From NCBI RefSeq assembly GCF_008704395.1, contig NZ_CP023695.1, forward strand, positions 5,394,001 through 5,458,000: a stretch of 64,000 nt of DNA, written 5' to 3'. The translations under genes and the position numbers were made by a program. This DNA is from Streptomyces alboniger (GTDB taxonomy: Bacteria; Actinomycetota; Actinomycetes; Streptomycetales; Streptomycetaceae). Within the stretch, counting starts at the first letter, position 1, and the number at the start of each line of letters is the position of its first letter. This document shows, in pieces, positions 18,701 through 26,869 of this stretch. The notes beneath the pieces were generated by a model. The model searched no databases. It was not told the DNA's origin and saw nothing but the letters and a program-made list of their open reading frames with translations.

Positions 18701-19850
18701 CGCCTCCCGCGTCCTCCCCCCGCACCTCCTGCCCACCGCCTGGGCCCGCATCGACGCCGTGCCCCTCACGCCGCACGGCAAGACCGATCGTGCCGCGCTG
18801 CCGGAACCCCCGGCCCCGGCCGGGCCGGAGGCCTCGCGGGCGCCGCTTACCGCGAGGGAGAAGGAGCTGTGCGCCCTGTTCGGTGAGGCGCTCGGCGGGG
18901 CGGAGGCCGGGCCGGATACCGACTTCTTCGCGTCCGGCGGGCACTCGCTGAGCGCGCTGCGGCTCGCCGGGCGGATCGAGGCGGCCTGGGGCGTACGGGT
19001 CCCCGTGGCCACCCTCTTCGCCGCGCCGACGCCCGCCCGTCTCCTCGCCCGCTTGGACGGCCCCGCCCCCGACCCCGACCCCGACGGCGCCGACGCCGAG
19101 AGCCTGGCACCGCTGCTCACGCTCCGCGCCGACGGCGACCGCGCCCCGCTGTTCTGCGTGCACCCGGGGCTCGGCGTGAGCTGGGCCTATGCCGCGCTGC
19201 TGCCCCACCTCGCCCAGGACCGCCCGGTATACGCGCTCCAGACGCCCGCCCTGTCCGCGCCCGACCGCCAACTACCGCGGACCGTGGACGCGTTGGCCGA
19301 GGCGTACGTCGAGCTGATCCGCGCCGTCCGCCCCCGCGGCCCCTACCTCCTGCTCGGCAGGTCCTTCGGCGGCCCCGTCGCCCACGAGATGGCGGTGCGG
19401 CTGCGCGCCGACGGCGAGGACGTCGCCCTGCTCGCCGTGGTGGACGCCATGCCCAAGCCGCCGGACATCGCCCGTACCCCGCTCGACCCGGCCGTCGTCG
19501 ACGCGGAGGCCCGGCGCATCCTCCAGGAGGAGGGAGCCGCGCTCGACGGCATCGGCGAACGCCGCCTCGCGGCACTCACCGACGCCATCGCCCATCACGT
19601 CACCCTCGGCAGGAGCTGGGACCCGTCCCCCTACGACGGCCCCGTCACCCTCTTCGCCGCGACCCGCGATCCCGAAGCCATCCCCACCGAGGACAAGGCC
19701 GCGGCCTGGCGCCGCGCCGCCGCGACGGTCGACGTGCACGAGCTGGCCTGCGCCCACGCCGACGTCCTCGACGCGGAACCGGCCGCGCGGATCGCCGCGG
19801 TACTCGAAAACGTCCTTGCCGGCCCCCAGGCCCCCTCCAAGGGAGAGTGA
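15777..19850 (+). CDS. NRPS-3: C-A-T-TE (release module, probable valine)
   Basis: A 1357-residue protein starting with ATG in an ATGA overlap. The condensation domain begins IADVLPLTPVQEGLYFHA, typical of DCL domains that accept a D-residue from an upstream epimerase, with HHILLDG at 142-148. The adenylation domain (480-1005) has YTSGSTGEPK, YRTGDL and Lys1002 in HGKTDR. Specificity residues read as D-A-Y-W-W-G-G-V-F, one change from a valine code I know (DAYWWGGTF). The carrier has Ser1057 in GGHSL. The thioesterase (1090-1350) has the nucleophile Ser1196 in GRSFGG. This is the only integral release domain in the cluster, yet it lies in the middle of the gene row. Confidence 0.94.
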   Translation: MSGRIADVLPLTPVQEGLYFHAVRDAEGPDPYLVQARFHIGPAIAADTVRAALGALMERHPNLRACFRHERLDRPVQVIPHTVAVPWTEADLTGRDAAELESATERLLAEDRTRRFDLARPPAVRALFVRHDTGGELVLSFHHILLDGWSVPVLERDLAALATGRSLPPAVPYRQYALWLGRQDQGLAETAWREALAGLERQAPLASQGEAAPGEVTSAEAVSGATDEGDRADRPDTVRLHLTAELTAALTRRAAEAGVTLNTLTQAAWALVLARMTGGRDLVFGGVVSGRPHDLPGAGEMVGLFINTLPVRVRLRDGETVGELLARVQDEQWRLVPYHHVRLTDVQRMAGHGPGAGRGAGPGAGSASPGELFDSVLAFENFPRGARQARGDGPDVVRVTDVRDATHYPVTLAVVAGERMLLAVGCRRGIPAAAVAARMVRAFEQLAGDPATPVDRIDVLPEEEHRHLLARSEGAPAAVAGSATVTGRFAAQAARTPDAPAVESGDDILTYARLAAESDRLAARLVAAGAGPGATVALLLGRSPSLVVAQLAVLKAGACWLPLDPAQPAERLARLLAGASAGLVLTEGGPAVRLPASVRRIDVRGDAPEGVEVTAPSHPESAACVMYTSGSTGEPKAVVIPQRAIAELAADGRFRSGGRGGEPDPAGAHRRVLLHSPHTFDAATYEVWVPLLNGGTVVICPDEPVTPALLARVLPERRVTALWLTAELFRLVAELAPMSLRGLREVWTGGDVVDPEAVRRVREHCPGTVVVNGYGPTETTVFATAHRVPGTVPGGPLPIGRPLDGTRVHILDARLRPVPDGCVGEVYIAGSGLAHGYLSDPSASAERFVPDPLGPPGTRMYRTGDLAHRTPDGTLAFAGRADTQLKIRGFRIEPAEVEAALRTCPGVARAIVAARPAPGGGKRLVAWLVLEDPEPGSTSGAPAPTANAPGTPAPDAPALGTPTITPDSLSRIRDAASRVLPPHLLPTAWARIDAVPLTPHGKTDRAALPEPPAPAGPEASRAPLTAREKELCALFGEALGGAEAGPDTDFFASGGHSLSALRLAGRIEAAWGVRVPVATLFAAPTPARLLARLDGPAPDPDPDGADAESLAPLLTLRADGDRAPLFCVHPGLGVSWAYAALLPHLAQDRPVYALQTPALSAPDRQLPRTVDALAEAYVELIRAVRPRGPYLLLGRSFGGPVAHEMAVRLRADGEDVALLAVVDAMPKPPDIARTPLDPAVVDAEARRILQEEGAALDGIGERRLAALTDAIAHHVTLGRSWDPSPYDGPVTLFAATRDPEAIPTEDKAAAWRRAAATVDVHELACAHADVLDAEPAARIAAVLENVLAGPQAPSKGE

Positions 19851-19855
19851 ACCCA

Positions 19856-22800
19856 GTGGACACACCACACCCGGCCGACCAGGCGGACCCGGCGCACCCG
19901 GTGGACCAGGCGGACCCGGCTCAGCCCGTCGAGGAGTACGAGTTCCCCGTCTCCGACGCCCAGAGCCGCCTGCTGGTCCTGGACCGCATGAACCCCGGCA
20001 CCGCCCAGTACAACGTGCCCGCCGCCTTCGCCGTGCACGGCCCCTTCGACCTCGGCGCGCTCACCGGCGCGCTGGAGGCCGTGGTGGCCCGCCACGAAGC
20101 CCTGCGCACGGTCTTCCGCACCGCGGCGGACGGCTCCCAGACGCAGATCGTCGCCGCCACGGGCCGCGCGCACCTCACGGTCGAGAAGGACGTACGCGCG
20201 CACGAGGTGGACGACCGGATGCGGGCGGACGGGGCGCGCCCCTTCGACCTGGCGACGGGGCCGCTGCTGCGCTGCACGGTGTACGCCGTCGACGACGGCA
20301 GCCACCGCGTGCTGCTCGTGGCCCACCACCTGATCTGCGACGGCTGGTCCCTCGGCGTCATCCTGCGGGACCTGTCCACGGCGTACGAGAACGAATCCGG
20401 CGGCGACGACCCGATCCGGCCTCTCCGCCCGCTCCCCGAACTCCCCCTCCAATACCCGGACTTCGCCGCGTGGCAGCGCGAACGCCAGGCGGCGGGCGCC
20501 TATGCCGAAGCCGTCGCCCACTGGGCCGGGCGCCTGCGCGGCGCCCCCGAGGTGGTCTCCCTGCCCCTCGACCGCCCGCGCCCGGCGGTACGTTCGGCGG
20601 CGGGCGCCGAAGAACGCTTCCTGGTGGACGCCGGACTCCACGCCCGCCTGGGGGAGGCGGCGCGCGCCCGTGGCGCCACGCCCTTCATGGCGCTGTTCGC
20701 CGCGTACGTCGCGTTCCTGGGACGCCTCTCGGGCCGCGACGACCTCGTCATCGGCTTCCCGGTGTCCGGGCGCGACCGGCCCGAACTCCAGGAGATGGTC
20801 GGCATGCTGACCAACACCCTGGCGCTGCGCGTCGACCTGTCCGGCGACCCCTCCTACGGCGAACTGATCGGCCGCATCCGCGCGGAACTGCTGGCCGGCC
20901 AGCCGTACCAGGACGCCCCGTTCGAGACGGTCGTGAACACCCTCGCCCCGGCCCGCGACACGAGCCACGACCCCGTGGTGCAGCTGGTCTTCGCCTACGA
21001 CGACGACACGGAACTCTCCCTCGCGCTCAAGGGGGCCCGCGTCGAGCGCGTCGAACTCGCCCTGGACATCGCGAAGTTCGACTTCCACCTGCACGTCGAG
21101 CGCTGGACGGACGGCCTCGCCGCCCACTTCATCTACCGCACCGCCCTCTTCGAGGCCGCAACCGTCCGCGCCTGGGTGCGGAACTTCCAGGCGCTCCTGG
21201 ACGCCGCCCTCGCCCACCCCGACGCCCCTCTCTCCACCCTCGACACCGTCCCGCCACAGGAGCGCCGCCGCGCCCTCGCGGCCGCCGACCGCACGGCCGA
21301 GGCGGCGCCCACCGACCGCCTGGTGCCCGACCTGATCGCGGACGTCGCGGCCGCCCGGCCCGACGCCACCGCCCTCGTCTGCGGCGACGTCCGGCTCAGC
21401 TACCGCGAACTCCTCGACCGGGCGGACGCGTTGGCGGCACGGCTGCGCGCCGCGGGAGTGCGCCCCGGCTTCCGGGCCGGCCTGCTGCTGCCCCGCTCGG
21501 CCGAGATGGGCATCGCGGCGCTCGCGGTGCTGCGCGCGGGCGGCGCGTACGTACCCCTCGACCAGGCCCACCCGCACGCCCGCCTCACCCACATGGTCGA
21601 GACGTCCGGTACGGGACTGCTCATCACGGCGGCGGAGACCGTGGCGCAGGGGGAGCGGCTCGGCGTCCCCTGCCTGCGCGCCGACGTCCCGGAGAACACC
21701 GGTCCCACCCCGCCACCGCCGGCCACGGGCCCCACGCCCCAGGACCTCGCCTACGTCCTGTTCACCTCCGGCTCCACCGGCGTTCCGAAGGGCGTCGCCG
21801 TGGAGCACCGGGCACTGCTCAACCTGACCCGGGCCGTGCGCCCCGCGTTCCCCGTCACCGTCGACGACCGCGTCCTGCAATTCGTGTCGTTCGGCTTCGA
21901 CGTCGCCGTGTCCGACCTGTTCTTCCCCTGGATCGTGGGCGCCGAGCTGCACATCGCCCGCGATGACGAACGCCTCGGCGAGGCCCTGTACGCCCGTCTG
22001 CGGGACTCCCGCATCACCTACGTGGCCCTGCCGCCCTCCGCCGCGATGCTGCTGCCCGACCTCCCCGACAGCGAGGGACGGCTGCCCCATCTGCGTACGC
22101 TCGTCGTCGGCGGCGAACCCTGCCCCGCCGAACTGGTCGAGCGGCTCAGCGGGCCCGGCCGCCGCATCGTCAACGCGTACGGCCCGAGCGAGGCCACCGT
22201 CTACGCCACCACCGCCGACCTCGAACCCGGCGAACCCGTCGTCATCGGCCGCCCCGTACCGGGCTCCCGCGTATACGTCCTCGACGCCCGCCTGCGCACG
22301 GTCCCCACCGGCGTCACCGGCGAGGTCTACATCGCGGGCGCCTCGCTGGCCCGCGGCTACATCGGCCGCCCGGCCCTGTCCGCCGAACGGTTCGTCGCCG
22401 ACCCGTACGGCCCGCCCGGCTCCCGCATGTACCGCACCGGCGACCTCGCCCGCGTGGACGCGCGCGGCCGGATGCACTACCTCGGCCGCTCCGACTCCCA
22501 GGTCAAACTCCGCGGCATCCGCATCGAACTCGGTGAGATCGAGGCCCTGTTGGCGGGACACCCCGACGTCGCGGTCGCGGCGGCCACCGTCCGCGGCGGC
22601 ACGGACACGGGGACCAGCACAGAGCAGCGCCTCATCGCGTACGTCGTGCCCCGCGAGGGCACCGCCCCCACCGACGAAGCCCTCCGCGCCCACCTCGCCG
22701 AACGCCTCCCCGGCTACATGCTCCCGGAAAACTACGTCCGCCTCGACGCACTGCCGCTCAACCGCTCCGGGAAGATCGACCGGTCCCGGCTGCCCGAACC

Positions 22801-23257
22801 GACCGCGCAGCGGCCCGAGTCGAGCCGCCCGTACGTCGCCGCGCGCACCGCGACCGAACGGCGCGTGGCGCGGGTGTGGGCGAGCGTGCTGACCCGGGAC
22901 CAGGTCGGCGTCCACGACAACTTCTTCGACTCGGGCGGCAATTCGGTGCGGCTGCTGCGGGTCCTGGACGCCCTGCGCGAAGCGGCGGACGGTGGCCAGG
23001 AGCACGGGGCGCCCGACCTCACGCTGGTCGACCTGTTCCGCCACCCCACCGTCGCCTCGCTCGCCGCACACCTCGACGGGACGCACGCCGCGACTCCCGC
23101 CCCGGCCCTCGACCGGGCCTCGGACGAACCGCCCGCCACGGCGCCGCAGGAAGCCCCCGCCCCCGCCACCGCGGCCGAGCGCCGGGGCAGCGACCGCCGC
23201 GCACGACAGACCGCCGCCGCACAACGGCTCCGCTCCAGAAAGGGCACGTCACGATGA
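19856..23257 (+). CDS. NRPS-4: C-A-T
   Basis: A protein of about 1133 residues. GTG 19856 is preferred because AAGGGAGAG lies 8-10 bases ahead; GTG 19847 (GTGA overlap with NRPS-3) is the alternative and adds three residues. A Pro/Asp-rich leader precedes a condensation domain with HHLICDG (157-163). The adenylation domain (480-980) has FTSGSTGVPKG, RTGDLAR and Lys973 in SGKIDR; specificity residues read D-V-S-A-V-G-A-V-Y, unassigned. The carrier has Ser1030 in GGNSV. The C-terminus is a 50-residue Ala/Pro then Arg-rich tail (AERRGSDRRARQ...RSRKG), probably a docking segment for the acidic N-terminus of the next protein, with which it overlaps by ATGA. Confidence 0.93.
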   Translation: MDTPHPADQADPAHPVDQADPAQPVEEYEFPVSDAQSRLLVLDRMNPGTAQYNVPAAFAVHGPFDLGALTGALEAVVARHEALRTVFRTAADGSQTQIVAATGRAHLTVEKDVRAHEVDDRMRADGARPFDLATGPLLRCTVYAVDDGSHRVLLVAHHLICDGWSLGVILRDLSTAYENESGGDDPIRPLRPLPELPLQYPDFAAWQRERQAAGAYAEAVAHWAGRLRGAPEVVSLPLDRPRPAVRSAAGAEERFLVDAGLHARLGEAARARGATPFMALFAAYVAFLGRLSGRDDLVIGFPVSGRDRPELQEMVGMLTNTLALRVDLSGDPSYGELIGRIRAELLAGQPYQDAPFETVVNTLAPARDTSHDPVVQLVFAYDDDTELSLALKGARVERVELALDIAKFDFHLHVERWTDGLAAHFIYRTALFEAATVRAWVRNFQALLDAALAHPDAPLSTLDTVPPQERRRALAAADRTAEAAPTDRLVPDLIADVAAARPDATALVCGDVRLSYRELLDRADALAARLRAAGVRPGFRAGLLLPRSAEMGIAALAVLRAGGAYVPLDQAHPHARLTHMVETSGTGLLITAAETVAQGERLGVPCLRADVPENTGPTPPPPATGPTPQDLAYVLFTSGSTGVPKGVAVEHRALLNLTRAVRPAFPVTVDDRVLQFVSFGFDVAVSDLFFPWIVGAELHIARDDERLGEALYARLRDSRITYVALPPSAAMLLPDLPDSEGRLPHLRTLVVGGEPCPAELVERLSGPGRRIVNAYGPSEATVYATTADLEPGEPVVIGRPVPGSRVYVLDARLRTVPTGVTGEVYIAGASLARGYIGRPALSAERFVADPYGPPGSRMYRTGDLARVDARGRMHYLGRSDSQVKLRGIRIELGEIEALLAGHPDVAVAAATVRGGTDTGTSTEQRLIAYVVPREGTAPTDEALRAHLAERLPGYMLPENYVRLDALPLNRSGKIDRSRLPEPTAQRPESSRPYVAARTATERRVARVWASVLTRDQVGVHDNFFDSGGNSVRLLRVLDALREAADGGQEHGAPDLTLVDLFRHPTVASLAAHLDGTHAATPAPALDRASDEPPATAPQEAPAPATAAERRGSDRRARQTAAAQRLRSRKGTSR

Positions 23258-25464
23258 CCGAGCCAGCACCCCGGGCCTCCGACGCCGACGCCACCCCCGA
23301 GCCCGACACGGCCGCGTTCGGGCCCGACGCCGACTCGGCGATCGCGATCGTCGGCATGAGCGGGCGGTTCCCCGGCGCCCCCGACCTGGACACCTACTGG
23401 GCGAACCTCCGCGACGGCGTCTGCTCCATCACCGACTTCACACGGGCCGAGCTGCTGGCCGACGGCACGGACCCGGCCGACCTGAGCCGCCCCGAACACG
23501 TGCCCGCCAAGGGGTACCTGGCCGACGCCGACCGCTTCGACACCGAGATGTTCGGCTTCAACCGCACCGAGGCCGCCACCCTCGACCCGCAGCACCGCCT
23601 CCTCCTGGAGACCGCCTGGGCCGCCCTGGAGGACGCGGGCCAGGACCCGCTCGCCGTGCCCACCCGCACCGGCGTGTACGTGGGCGGCAGCCCCACCGAG
23701 CACATGCTGGCCGCCCACACCGACCGCCGCCTGGCCGCCTCCCTCGGCGCGATGCAGACCCGCATCCTCACCGACCGGGAGTTCCTCGCCCCCTGGATCT
23801 CCTACCGCCTCGGCCTCGAAGGCCCCAGTCTGACCGTGCAGACGGCCTGCTCGACCTCGCTGACCGCCGTGCACCTCGCCGCCCAGGCGCTGCTCCTCGG
23901 CGAGTGCGACACCGCGCTCGCGGGCGGCGTCAGCGTCGACACCGTACGCAGGCAGGGATACGTCCACTACGAGGGCGGCATCTTCGCGCCCGACGGCCGC
24001 TGCCGCCCCTTCGACGAGCGGGCGGGCGGCACCGTGCCCGGCAACGGCGTGGGCGTCGTCGTGCTGCGCCGCCTGTCCGACGCGCTCGCCGACGGCGACC
24101 CGATCCGCGCGGTGCTGCGCGGCAGCGCCCTGACCAACGACGGAGCCACGAAGGTCGGTTTCACCGCCCCCGGCGTCGAACAGCAGACGGCGGCGATCGT
24201 CGAGGCCTGGTCGGCGGCGGGCCTCGCCCCGTCGGCCGCCCAGTACGTGGAGACGCACGGCACGGCCACGGAGCTGGGCGACCGCATCGAACTGGCGGCG
24301 GCCACCGAGGCGTTCGCCGCCGAAACGGACACCCCGGGCACCGGCGACCGCCCCCGCATCGGCATCGGCTCCGTCAAGTCGAACATCGGCCACCTGGACG
24401 CGGCCGCGGGCGTGGCCTCGCTCATCAAGACGGTGCTGATGCTGGAGCACGCCACCCTGGCGCCCACCGTCAACCTCTCCCGCCCGCACCCCGAACTGCG
24501 TCTGGACGCCTCCCCGTTCCACGTCGTCGACCGGCCCGCTCCCTGGCCGCGCCCCGCCGAAGGCCCGCGCCGCGCCGGAGTCAGCTCACTGGGCATCGGC
24601 GGTACGAACGTCCACGTCGTCCTGGAACAGGCCCCGGACCGCCCCCGGCCCCCCGCCCCGGCCGACCGCCACGCCGCGAACCCGACGAACCTGACGAACG
24701 CGGCGACCCGGGCGGCCCCGGTGACCGAGATCCTCCCCCTCTCGGCCCGCACGGAGACCGCCCTCACCGCGCTCGCGGCGAAGCTGGCGACGGCCCTGCG
24801 CGCCCCCGGCGCCCCGTCCCTCGCGGACACCGCGCACACACTGCGCACGGCCCGCACCCCCATGGCCGTACGCGCGTACGTCCTGGCGTCGGACCGGGCG
24901 GAGGCGGCCGACCGCCTGACGGCGCTCGCGGAGGGCCGCCCCTGGACGGGCCAGGAGGAGGGCCCCGACACGGACGGCCCGCGTGAGCTGGGTGAGCTGT
25001 GGCTGAAGGGTGACTCGGTCCCGTGGCCGAAGTCGCGGGACGGGGCGCGCAGGGTGAGCCTGCCGACGTACCCGTTCGAGGGGGAGACCTTCGGCGCGCT
25101 GACGCTCCCGACCGCGACGGCGGCCCCCGGCGCCGAGGGAACCACGGAGCCCATCGGGACCGGTACGAGGCCCGACGACCTCACCCCGGCCGTCTCCGCC
25201 ATCCTGGCCGAGGCCCTGGGCCTGGACGAGAACGCCCCCATAGCCCCGGAGACGACGTACTTCTCGGCGGGCGGCGACTCACTGACGGCCGTCCACCTGG
25301 TCGGCCGGCTGCGGGACGACCTCGGCATCGACGTACCGATCACCCTGTTCCTGGAGGAACTGACCCTCCAGGAACTGGCGGTACGCATCGTCGAGGCGAA
25401 GGAGCCGGACGCCGCGGAGGACTCGCTGGACGCGCTCCTGGCGGAGTTCGAGGCGGAGGAGTAG
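23254..25464 (+). CDS. AT-less PKS module: KS-ACP
   Basis: A 736-residue protein. An acidic N-terminus (30 residues) leads into a ketosynthase with the full catalytic triad: Cys199 in TACSTSL, His335 in ETHGTAT and His380 in KSNIGHL. The usual KS-AT linker (LPLSARTETAL...TLRTARTPMAVRAYV) and the post-AT linker (GDSVPWPKSRDGARRVSLPTYPFEGETF) are both recognisable, but the roughly 300-residue acyltransferase between them is missing. The carrier has Ser676 in GGDSL. The C-terminal acidic helix (EDSLDALLAEFEAEE) resembles PKS docking tails. An extender unit must be supplied in trans; no acyltransferase is encoded in the window. There is no reductive or release domain. Confidence 0.92.
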   Translation: MTEPAPRASDADATPEPDTAAFGPDADSAIAIVGMSGRFPGAPDLDTYWANLRDGVCSITDFTRAELLADGTDPADLSRPEHVPAKGYLADADRFDTEMFGFNRTEAATLDPQHRLLLETAWAALEDAGQDPLAVPTRTGVYVGGSPTEHMLAAHTDRRLAASLGAMQTRILTDREFLAPWISYRLGLEGPSLTVQTACSTSLTAVHLAAQALLLGECDTALAGGVSVDTVRRQGYVHYEGGIFAPDGRCRPFDERAGGTVPGNGVGVVVLRRLSDALADGDPIRAVLRGSALTNDGATKVGFTAPGVEQQTAAIVEAWSAAGLAPSAAQYVETHGTATELGDRIELAAATEAFAAETDTPGTGDRPRIGIGSVKSNIGHLDAAAGVASLIKTVLMLEHATLAPTVNLSRPHPELRLDASPFHVVDRPAPWPRPAEGPRRAGVSSLGIGGTNVHVVLEQAPDRPRPPAPADRHAANPTNLTNAATRAAPVTEILPLSARTETALTALAAKLATALRAPGAPSLADTAHTLRTARTPMAVRAYVLASDRAEAADRLTALAEGRPWTGQEEGPDTDGPRELGELWLKGDSVPWPKSRDGARRVSLPTYPFEGETFGALTLPTATAAPGAEGTTEPIGTGTRPDDLTPAVSAILAEALGLDENAPIAPETTYFSAGGDSLTAVHLVGRLRDDLGIDVPITLFLEELTLQELAVRIVEAKEPDAAEDSLDALLAEFEAEE

Positions 25465-25521
25465 AGCCGCGCGGGGGCGAACCGCCCCGGCCCACGGCTT
25501 GGGGGCGTGGCTACGCGGCGG

Positions 25522-25562
25522 TCATCGCCTCCCGATCGGATCGGGAAGAGAGGAGGCGATGA
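25522..25562. terminator. Bidirectional hairpin between KS-ACP and type II TE genes
   Basis: TCATCGCCTC (25522-25531) pairs perfectly with GAGGCGATGA (25553-25562), with an inner CCGATC/GATCGG pair. It covers the stop codon of the thioesterase gene and follows the KS-ACP stop by 57 bp, a plausible terminator for both converging transcripts. There is no U-tract. Confidence 0.55.
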
Positions 25563-26280
25563 CGTCGGCGACGTACGGCAGATGGTCGTTGAGGAAGAAG
25601 TGCCCCCCGGTCAGGACGTGGCAGGAGAAGGCGCCCCGCACCTCGCGCTGCCAGGCCCGGGCGTCCTCCACGCCGACGCGGGGGTCGCTGTCGCCCGTGA
25701 GGACGGTGACCGGGCAGCTCAGCGGCTCCCCGGGGCGGTACACGTAGTCGTCGACGATCTGGTAGTCGGCGCGCATCGACGGCAGGAAGAGCGAGAGCAG
25801 TTCGGGGGAGGCGAGGAGTTCGTCGGCGGTGCCGGACAACTTCCGCATCTCCTCGACGAGTTCGGCGTCGGACATCTCGCGCACCGGCCGCATCGCCCCG
25901 GTCCGGCGCGGCAGCGAGGGCGCCCGTCGGCCCGACAGGAAGAGCGCCACGGGAGGCCGCCCCTGTGCCTCAAGCCGCCGCGCGGCCTCGAACGCCACGG
26001 TGGCGCCCATGCTGTGCCCGAACAGAGCGAGAGGCGCGGAACCGACCCCCGAGTCCAGCTCACCCAGCACGGCATCGACGATCTCGTCCGCCCCCGCGGC
26101 GAACGGCTCGCCGTACCGGTCCTGACGCCCCGGGTACTGCACGATCAGCGGCTCCACGATCCCCGTGACCGCCCCGGACAACGCGTGATACGCGCTGACG
26201 GAACCCCCCGCGTGCGGGAAGCAGAGCAGACGGACCCCGGCGTCGGGAGCGGGGTGGCAGCAACGTATCCAGTCGCCCAC
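25522..26280 (-). CDS. Type II thioesterase
   Basis: A 252-residue alpha/beta hydrolase beginning at GTG, with AAGGAGGG ahead. Signature features of editing thioesterases are present: RLLCFPHAGGSVSAY near the N-terminus, nucleophile Ser90 in GHSMG, Asp in GDSDPRV and His in LTGGHFFL. These proteins remove misprimed or stalled acyl groups from carrier domains. It is transcribed towards the NRPS-PKS genes, so it has its own promoter. It might also release the chain from the KS-ACP, which has no thioesterase. Confidence 0.93.
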   Translation of the reverse strand: MGDWIRCCHPAPDAGVRLLCFPHAGGSVSAYHALSGAVTGIVEPLIVQYPGRQDRYGEPFAAGADEIVDAVLGELDSGVGSAPLALFGHSMGATVAFEAARRLEAQGRPPVALFLSGRRAPSLPRRTGAMRPVREMSDAELVEEMRKLSGTADELLASPELLSLFLPSMRADYQIVDDYVYRPGEPLSCPVTVLTGDSDPRVGVEDARAWQREVRGAFSCHVLTGGHFFLNDHLPYVADVIASSLPDPIGRR

Positions 26281-26431
26281 GAGCGCGCCCTCCTTTCCTC
26301 AACCGCAGGGGACCGCCGACCGGCCCCCTGCCGCAGGCCAGCATGCCGGACGGACAGCCCACCCCGATAGATCCCGCGTCTGCGGGTACCGGTGGGAGGA
26401 CCGACGACGGACACGCAAAGGAGATGAGGAC

Positions 26432-26869
26432 ATGGCCTCCTCGCTGCTCGAAGCCGTAGACATCAAGGCGCCGGTCGCCGTGAGCTGGGCGCTGTGGGAG
26501 AACGTCGAGCGCTGGCCGTCCTTCCTCAGCCACGTCAAACACGTCCAGCGCATCGACGGCAAGACCTTCGCCTGGCAGGTCGCCCTCCCCGGCGCGGACA
26601 AGAGCTTCGTGGCCGAACTCACCGAAGTGGTCCCGCAGGACCGCATCGCCTGGCACACCACGGAGGGCGTCCACCACGCGGGCGTGGTCACCTTCCACCA
26701 CCTGAGCGCCACGGAGAGCCGGGTAACCCTCCAGATCGAGTACGACCCCCAGGGGTTCATAGAACACCTGGGGGCCCTCACCAACCTCGACGCCACCCTG
26801 GCCAACTACGACTTGGGCGAATTCAAGAAGATGGCGGAACGAACGGTCTCCGAAGGCACCGGGGACTAG
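26432..26869 (+). CDS. SRPBCC-family protein (polyketide cyclase/dehydrase-like)
   Basis: A 145-residue START/Bet v1-like protein with AAAGGAGATGAGG ahead of the ATG. The pattern is typical: VDIKAPVAVSWALWENVERWPSFLSHVKHVQRIDG, then a sheet region (WQVALPGADKSFVAELTEVVPQDRIAWHT), then a C-terminal helix (FKKMAERT). The family covers aromatic cyclases and lipid-binding proteins; no aromatic polyketide genes are nearby. The gene is divergent from the thioesterase gene and its stop codon overlaps that of the ABC permease gene. Membership of the biosynthetic cluster is uncertain. Confidence 0.8.
   Translation: MASSLLEAVDIKAPVAVSWALWENVERWPSFLSHVKHVQRIDGKTFAWQVALPGADKSFVAELTEVVPQDRIAWHTTEGVHHAGVVTFHHLSATESRVTLQIEYDPQGFIEHLGALTNLDATLANYDLGEFKKMAERTVSEGTGD

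Noticed and set aside
19631..23224. A 1197-codon open frame antisense to NRPS-4
   Set aside because: Same reason: low-complexity composition, and the + strand carries intact C, A and T motifs.
4825..26280. Siderophore cluster based on mbtH and an EntS-like exporter
   Set aside because: No hydroxylase of the ornithine/lysine type, no salicylate or catechol genes, no iron-uptake genes and no clear iron box were seen.
26432..26869. Aromatic polyketide cyclase function for the SRPBCC protein
   Set aside because: No minimal type II PKS genes are present; the fold alone does not support that role.
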